Assembly (NCBI GenBank): GCA_029934215.1
Contig: JAOZMR010000103.1
Coordinates: forward strand, 1-9,039
Direction: 5' to 3'
DNA length: 9,039 nt
From: Pontiellaceae bacterium
GTDB lineage: Bacteria; Verrucomicrobiota; Kiritimatiellia; Kiritimatiellales; Tichowtungiaceae
Shown here: one piece after another, positions 5,396 to 9,039 of the stretch
Layout: every line of letters begins with the position of its first letter
How positions within the stretch are numbered: position 1 is the first letter of the stretch
Notes under the pieces: model-generated
The model's database searches: none
What the model was told of the DNA's origin: nothing
Seen by the model: the letters and a program-made list of their open reading frames with translations, nothing else
Made by a program: the position numbers and the translations under genes

Positions 5396-7278
5396 CTGGT
5401 TTTTTTGGATGGGATCGAAGCGCAACCGTGCCAGAGGCGGCGTTGCGGCTGGCTGGCGAAAAGATGGCACTGCGTGGACCGGATGCGGGCGGGTTTGTTG
5501 AACGGGCCGGCGTCGGTTTTGTTCATCGTCGCTTGGCCGTGATCGATCTGTCGGGCGGGCAGCAACCCGCGTCGGATTCGGCAACGGGGGTGCTGCTGAC
5601 TTATAATGGCGAGATCTATAATTTTAAGGAACTGCGCACAGAGCTTTCCGCCAAAGGCCATTCTTTTGAGACGCAGTGCGATACCGAGGTGCTCTTGCGA
5701 GCTTGGGTTGAGTGGGGGACGGATTGTATAAAACGCCTTCGCGGTATGTTTGCGTTTGCTGTATACGATCCGCGCTGCGATGAGCTGTTCGTGGTGCGCG
5801 ACCGCATGGGCGTGAAGCCGCTCTATTATTCTTGCACGGACGAGGGACTTGTTTTGGGTTCGAGCGTTGCGGCGGTGCTGTCGTTCGATTCGGTCGGTCG
5901 CGAGGTGGATGATGCCGCAGTGATGCACTATTTAATGACGATCCGCTCGGTGCTGGGCAGTCGAACTCTGCTGAAACATGTAAAGACGCTGGAGCCAGGG
6001 ACGTATGCACGCGCTCAACGCGGCTCTAGCGAGTTGAGCGTGACACGCTACTGGGAGTTTCCGGTCGTTCCAGAAGCCGATAAGGCTTCGCCGCCAGAGA
6101 CCGAGGCTGCCGAGTTTATTCGAAAGTCCGTCTGCGAATCCATTCATGAACAGATGGTTAGCGATGTCCCGCTGGGTGGGTTTTTAAGCGGCGGAGTCGA
6201 TTCGACAATCATCGCGGCGGTGGCGTCTTCGGCGGGGGACTTCGGTGCGTATAGTGTTGGGTACGACGATCACGGGTGCAACGAGTGGCCTTACGTCCAG
6301 TTCGCTTCAGAAACCTACGGAGTGCGTTGTGAGGAACTTCATCTGGAGATGGATCAGTATACAGATAATTGGCAGTTTTTGCTGGAGCAGAAAGGCCTGC
6401 CGCTCAGTACGCCCAACGAGGTTCCGATCTATCGGCTCGCAAAAGCATTGCGCCAGGATTATACCGTAGCCTTGAGCGGGGAGGGGGCGGATGAGCTTTT
6501 CGGCGGGTATGTGATTCCATACTTTTCGAGCTTCGATTATGACCGCGCAGCAAACGACGACTCGCCTCGAACCGGACGCATGATGATGCGGCTCTATGGG
6601 AAACCAGGATTCGCAGACCTAACCGAACATCACTTCCTCTTGAACTCATGGATTCCACCAGCGCTGCGGTCGCAATTGCTCTTGAGCGAGACAGAAAAAC
6701 CTGCGGTCGAAGTCGTCGAACACTATCGACAATTGTTTGATCGCTTTGACGGATGTTCCACGCTGGATAAACAGATGCACCTGCACGCACGCATCAATCT
6801 CGAAGGTTTATTGAATCGAGTAGACGCAAGCACGATGGCCGCCTCGGTCGAGGCTAGGGTTCCATTTACAGATCATCGACTGGCTGAATATCTTTTTGCC
6901 ATGCCAGATCGATCCAAAATCGACTGGCTAGGCGAGGCGGAGAAAATGCGCGGGCGCATGATGAATGTCGGAGAAATCGATCGCCATCAACTGGTGGAAA
7001 GCAAGCGACTGCTTCGCCGCGCCTTTGATGGGGACGTGCCAAAAGAAATCATGACGCGGAGAAAAGTGAGTTTTGCCGTCCCGTTTCGTGAATGGCTCGG
7101 CGGCCCCTTGCGTCCATTCGCCGCAGAATGTCTCGCAGGCTCCAAAATTGTAGAGCGGCTGGTTCGCCAGGAGGGGCTCGATGAATTACTAAATGGACCC
7201 GGCGGGACGATGACCGGGATGTTTCTCTGGCCGCTAGTGAATCTTGCTATGTGGGAAAAAACGATAGGGGTTGAGTGA
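5383..7278 (+). CDS. asnB: Asparagine synthase (glutamine-hydrolysing) / AsnB-like amidotransferase
   Basis: This 631-residue class-II glutamine amidotransferase is fused to an ATP-dependent synthetase domain. I start at ATG 5383 because it exposes the catalytic Cys2 (MCGIAGFFG); GGAG at 5374-5377 lies 5 nt upstream. An in-frame ATG at 5293 would bury that cysteine. Glutaminase motifs: RGPD (31-34), HRRLAVIDLS (48-57), YNGEIYN (74-80) and D100. Synthetase motifs: the ATP-pyrophosphatase loop LSGGVDS (268-274) and SGEGADELFGGY (365-376). Length is typical. It would transfer ammonia from glutamine to a carboxyl: aspartate in housekeeping AsnB, or a sugar acid or other acid in glycan clusters, where AsnB homologues are common. 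It overlaps the upstream glycosyltransferase by 13 nt, so it belongs to the operon. Base use shifts from G/T-rich to more A/C-rich after about 6540. The real substrate is uncertain. Confidence 0.9.
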   Translation: MCGIAGFFGWDRSATVPEAALRLAGEKMALRGPDAGGFVERAGVGFVHRRLAVIDLSGGQQPASDSATGVLLTYNGEIYNFKELRTELSAKGHSFETQCDTEVLLRAWVEWGTDCIKRLRGMFAFAVYDPRCDELFVVRDRMGVKPLYYSCTDEGLVLGSSVAAVLSFDSVGREVDDAAVMHYLMTIRSVLGSRTLLKHVKTLEPGTYARAQRGSSELSVTRYWEFPVVPEADKASPPETEAAEFIRKSVCESIHEQMVSDVPLGGFLSGGVDSTIIAAVASSAGDFGAYSVGYDDHGCNEWPYVQFASETYGVRCEELHLEMDQYTDNWQFLLEQKGLPLSTPNEVPIYRLAKALRQDYTVALSGEGADELFGGYVIPYFSSFDYDRAANDDSPRTGRMMMRLYGKPGFADLTEHHFLLNSWIPPALRSQLLLSETEKPAVEVVEHYRQLFDRFDGCSTLDKQMHLHARINLEGLLNRVDASTMAASVEARVPFTDHRLAEYLFAMPDRSKIDWLGEAEKMRGRMMNVGEIDRHQLVESKRLLRRAFDGDVPKEIMTRRKVSFAVPFREWLGGPLRPFAAECLAGSKIVERLVRQEGLDELLNGPGGTMTGMFLWPLVNLAMWEKTIGVE

Positions 7279-7280
7279 AT

Positions 7281-7316
7281 ATGAAAAGATTAATCAAGGA
7301 GGGGTGTTATGCCTAG
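7281..7316 (+). other. Tiny 11-codon open frame (possible leader)
   Basis: ATG at 7281 begins two bases after the asnB stop and encodes MKRLIKEGCYA, ending at TAG 7314-7316. Its reading spans the strong Shine-Dalgarno of the next small frame, so its translation could only influence that site. No good ribosome binding site precedes it, and it may mean nothing. Confidence 0.15.
7296..7304 (+). promoter_or_regulatory. Ideal Shine-Dalgarno for the small open frame
   Basis: AAGGAGGGG contains the full AAGGAGG anti-16S complement and ends about 5-6 nt before ATG 7309. It is the strongest binding site in the window. It stands in front of a 30-codon frame rather than the glycosyltransferase itself, which argues that the small frame is translated. 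Confidence 0.6.
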
Positions 7317-7401
7317 AAGTAAATTTGAATTTACGACAACCCTGAATGTTCATGTTGTAGCGGTTGAAACGGTTAGGCGCATGAAGGGGCTGATAGCATG
7401 A
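7309..7401 (+). CDS. Small 30-residue ORF, translationally coupled to the next glycosyltransferase
   Basis: The frame opens at ATG 7309 behind an ideal AAGGAGGGG and closes at TGA 7399-7401, which overlaps the glycosyltransferase start as ATGA. The peptide begins MPRSKFEFTTTLNVHVVAVE and ends with a basic stretch, TVRRMKGLIA. I recognise no family. It has no clear membrane segment or signal peptide. Possible readings are a true small protein, a leader whose translation delivers ribosomes to the downstream gene, or the N-terminal stub of a gene lost by deletion. The strong binding site plus the 4-nt stop/start overlap favour real translation. Confidence 0.45.
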   Translation: MPRSKFEFTTTLNVHVVAVETVRRMKGLIA

Positions 7402-8540
7402 CTAAACTAAGCATACAAATACCTGTGTACAATGCAGAAGAATATCTTGAGCTCGCTCTCAGATCGGTGATTGCATTTGCGCCGGATGATGCAGAAATCT
7501 TGATTGCTGACGACGGATCGAACGATCGATCGCCTCAAATAGCTGAAGCGATCGCCGAGCAACACGACTCCATAAAATTCAAACGGTTTGATACAAATCA
7601 GGGCTGCGCCGTGGTTCGGGCATGGATGGTTGAGCACACAGATGCAGACTTTATTGCACCGTTCGATGCGGATGATCTGATGCTTGAAGGGTACCTTGAT
7701 AAAGCGCTCAGTAAAATTTCGTCCGATAACACCATAGCCATGGTCTATGCGAAAAACATTTGCTTCGAATCGAAACAAAGCAACATCACTTGTCGCGGTT
7801 TCCTCGGAAACAGCTTCAGCGCATTTTCCTTGGCATATATGTGCCCAATACCGCATGGAAGCGCCGTAATTCGACGTGGCAATCTGCTGCGCTGTGGGAA
7901 CTATATGACAGTGCCTTGTCGGTCAGAGGAGCGCATTGGTATGGCTGACTTTTTCCTTTGGCTTCGCCTTCAAAGCACTGGCAAATTCTGTTTCTTGGAT
8001 GAATGCGCATACATGTACCGGATTCATCCAACTCAACTTGGAAAACGTTCGGAAGAGCAATACCAACGTGAGAGAGATGCCGTGATTGCTTGGGTAGAAA
8101 ACGATCATCCCACGATAAAGCAGTATATAGAAACAGGGGACATCCGTCTTCTCACTAACGAATCAAAACCATTGGCTATGTATATTGCGGGGAAACGGAG
8201 TCAACAAGCGACAGACCTCCTACAGCAATATGAATTGTATCAGCGGGCAGAGGCGCTATACCCAGACGACTTTTTATTACAGCACAAAATGGTTCAAAAC
8301 CTCACCCAACAGAAGGACATCAGAGCGCTTGAATACTCCCTAAACCTCACCCAGCGAGAAGATTTGAGCTTAGATGTGATAAAAAACGTCCTAAAGGTTC
8401 ACGCAAATCTATTGAAAGAACTGGGCGCACCATACGAAAACATTGTCCGCTTTGCCAGCACCATAGAACAACAAGATCAAGCGACAAAACACACGGCGGT
8501 ACAGCTCGCAACCAATACATACAACAGATTTAAAACATAA
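7398..8540 (+). CDS. Family 2 glycosyltransferase with helical C-terminal extension
   Basis: This 380-residue GT-A fold enzyme starts LSIQIPVYNAEEYLELALRS and shows the nucleotide-binding DDGSND (38-43), NQGCAVVR (67-74), the metal-binding DADD (90-93), an acidic-then-FFLWLRL segment (SEERIGMADFFLWLRL, 176-191) where the GT2 catalytic acid is expected, and YRIHPTQL (207-214), a common GT2 ending. Residues from about 255 to the end have no membrane segment and look like paired helices (QQATDLLQQYELYQRAEALYP and similar), possibly TPR-like. A processive synthase is therefore unlikely; a cytosolic transferase adding one sugar is more likely. Start ATG 7398 overlaps the small frame's stop; a weak AAGGGG lies at 7384-7389. 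Base use is A/C-rich and lysine/glutamine-rich compared with the epimerase and CgeB-like genes, hinting at a different origin. Donor sugar is unknown. Confidence 0.85.
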   Translation: MTKLSIQIPVYNAEEYLELALRSVIAFAPDDAEILIADDGSNDRSPQIAEAIAEQHDSIKFKRFDTNQGCAVVRAWMVEHTDADFIAPFDADDLMLEGYLDKALSKISSDNTIAMVYAKNICFESKQSNITCRGFLGNSFSAFSLAYMCPIPHGSAVIRRGNLLRCGNYMTVPCRSEERIGMADFFLWLRLQSTGKFCFLDECAYMYRIHPTQLGKRSEEQYQRERDAVIAWVENDHPTIKQYIETGDIRLLTNESKPLAMYIAGKRSQQATDLLQQYELYQRAEALYPDDFLLQHKMVQNLTQQKDIRALEYSLNLTQREDLSLDVIKNVLKVHANLLKELGAPYENIVRFASTIEQQDQATKHTAVQLATNTYNRFKT

Positions 8541-8592
8541 GACGACTGGCACGTTACGCTCCATTTACTACAAATAAAGGGAGAATCATTAA

Positions 8593-8622
8593 CCGCGAAA
8601 GAACGCAGAGAGCGCAAAAAAG
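8593..8622 (+). repeat. A-tract repeat module, right copy
   Basis: The sequence ccgcgaaagaacgcagagag followed by cgc and a six-A run matches 1624-1655 with four substitutions and a shorter A-run. It lies 52 bp after the glycosyltransferase stop. Confidence 0.65.
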
Positions 8623-8640
8623 AGGCGGGGTTGAGCATTG

Positions 8641-8682
8641 CCGAATGTAGATTGCCGATTTCCGATTGTAGGAGAAGAGTTC
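8641..8682 (+). repeat. Repeat module D, right copy
   Basis: This copy corresponds to 1039-1080 with about five differences clustered just before 'gagaagagttc'. Here the block ends at 'gagttccc' and joins a short linker to module B, whereas the left copy continues into C. Confidence 0.75.
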
Positions 8683-8737
8683 CCACTCGAACAAGAAATT
8701 TCGAATGTCGAAGGGAGAGGCATTTTCGATGACCGAG

Positions 8738-8783
8738 TTCCAAACGTTGGAAAATCCCCTCTCGGGAGGGGTGCCCGTAGGGC
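8738..8783 (+). repeat. Three consecutive hairpins inside module B (right)
   Basis: TTCCAA-ACG-TTGGAA, CCCCTC-TCGG-GAGGGG and GCCC-GTA-GGGC occur in the same order and spacing as at 1309-1354, with no base change. The four substitutions that separate the B copies all fall outside these stems. Confidence 0.8.
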
Positions 8784-8819
8784 GGGGTGGGTTCTTTGGA
8801 GGATGGGATGTTGTCGAAT

Positions 8820-8834
8820 TTCCAACCATTGGAA
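8820..8834 (+). repeat. Palindrome TTCCAACCATTGGAA
   Basis: This is the same 15-bp palindrome as at 1391-1405, at the equivalent point of module B. Confidence 0.8.
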
Positions 8835-8891
8835 ACGAGCTGGATCAGGCTTTCACAACCGCTGTCGCTAGAGGAGGTCAGAGGAACAGCC

Positions 8892-8983
8892 GAGAGAAGG
8901 GTTCCGAACCTTGGAAAACAGAAGATTTTTCATAAAACGTAGACGAGCGCTTCCAGCCTCGTTCTTTGGGTGAACTGAGCTTG
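8892..8983 (+). repeat. Repeat module C, right copy
   Basis: This copy matches 1068-1159 with five substitutions in 92 bp. Its palindrome is TTCCGAACCTTGGAA (8902-8916), which would form a G-U pair in RNA where the left copy has an A-C mismatch. On the right it follows B; on the left it precedes A and B. Confidence 0.85.
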
Positions 8984-8998
8984 AGGTTGGACGTTTTT

Positions 8999-9021
8999 GT
9001 TGTACTGGTTTTTGGTACAAC
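8999..9021. promoter_or_regulatory. Inverted repeat GTTGTAC-N9-GTACAAC, possible operator
   Basis: Two perfect 7-bp arms flank a T-rich 9-base spacer. Extending outward, 10 of 13 positions are complementary. Each arm with its neighbour reads like GGTACAAC, similar to TGGTNNNACCA-type GntR/FadR operators, and AT-rich sequence follows. It could control a gene beyond the right edge or be part of another repeat. The regulatory reading is speculative. Confidence 0.3.
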
Positions 9022-9039
9022 GATAAATTCCACTCCCCT

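Larger units (their letters stand above)
8690..8876 (+). repeat. Repeat module B, right copy (direct repeat flanking the operon)
   Basis: This is the gap-free partner of 1261-1447, with four substitutions in 187 bp. The match ends at 'agaggag', where the left copy continues into A2 and this one continues towards C. It contains the palindromes at 8738-8752 and 8820-8834 and both GC-rich hairpins. Confidence 0.93.
8541..9039. repeat. Right intergenic repeat mosaic (no credible gene)
   Basis: This 499-bp stretch after the operon contains the A-tract module (8593-8622), module D (8641-8682), module B (8690-8876), module C (8892-8983) and an inverted repeat near the right edge (8999-9021). It shows no gene with a ribosome binding site or recognisable domain. 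The open frames on both strands are readings of repeats that recur on the left side. I see no intrinsic terminator directly after the glycosyltransferase stop. Confidence 0.85.

Noticed and set aside
8477..8935. Open frames on both strands at the right end
   Set aside because: They run through repeat modules B, C and D and share peptides with the left-side repeat frames. One overlaps the end of the GT2 gene on the opposite strand.
1039..8983. Composite transposon or insertion sequence pair around the operon
   Set aside because: No transposase is encoded in either flank, module order differs between sides, and I see no terminal inverted repeats with target duplications.

Overview
The window looks like one accessory glycan locus of a bacterium, bracketed on both sides by the same set of shuffled intergenic repeats. 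Every full gene is on the + strand, and most have clear GGAGG-type ribosome binding sites. The repeats include TTCCAA-N3-TTGGAA palindromes, AT-rich 'cgaatatcgaac / gaatttcgaatgtcgaag' blocks and a degenerate 'cgaaagarcgcagagarcgc + A-tract' block. From memory, such repeats are common in PVC-group genomes (Kiritimatiellota, Verrucomicrobiota, Planctomycetota), so I suggest that group with low to moderate confidence. No rRNA, tRNA or marker gene settles it.

Layout. Positions 26-1003 hold the remains of an AAA-type ATPase with a winged-helix C-terminus; no Walker A motif is visible, so it is probably a broken gene. Positions 1004-1897 carry no credible gene. They are a repeat mosaic: modules D and C, a partial tandem duplication of a 249-bp unit (A-B-A), a short A-tract module, and a diverged inverted copy just before the next promoter region. 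Positions 1898-7278 are a tightly packed operon: a NeuC-type hydrolysing UDP-sugar 2-epimerase, two tandem paralogous CgeB-like glycosyltransferases (1-nt spacing, then a 1-nt overlap), and a class-B asparagine synthetase-like amidotransferase (13-nt overlap). Next come a 30-codon open frame with an ideal Shine-Dalgarno sequence (7309-7401) and a family 2 glycosyltransferase that overlaps its stop (7398-8540). Positions 8541-9039 are again repeats, holding the modules of the left side in a different order (D-B-C), and end in a 7-bp-arm inverted repeat.

How the genes may work together. The epimerase would release ManNAc, or a 2,4-diacetamido analogue, for an acidic or amino-sugar glycan. The three glycosyltransferases would assemble that glycan. 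The AsnB-like enzyme may amidate a carboxyl group in the sugar or its carrier, or may simply make asparagine. No sialic, legionaminic or pseudaminic acid synthase, transporter or polymerase lies in the window, so the pathway must be completed elsewhere. The strongest unexplained signal is the repeat system: near-identical 187-bp direct repeats (4 differences) flank the whole operon, so homologous recombination between them would remove about 7.4 kb. The modules also contain stacked hairpins and have been rearranged between the two sides.
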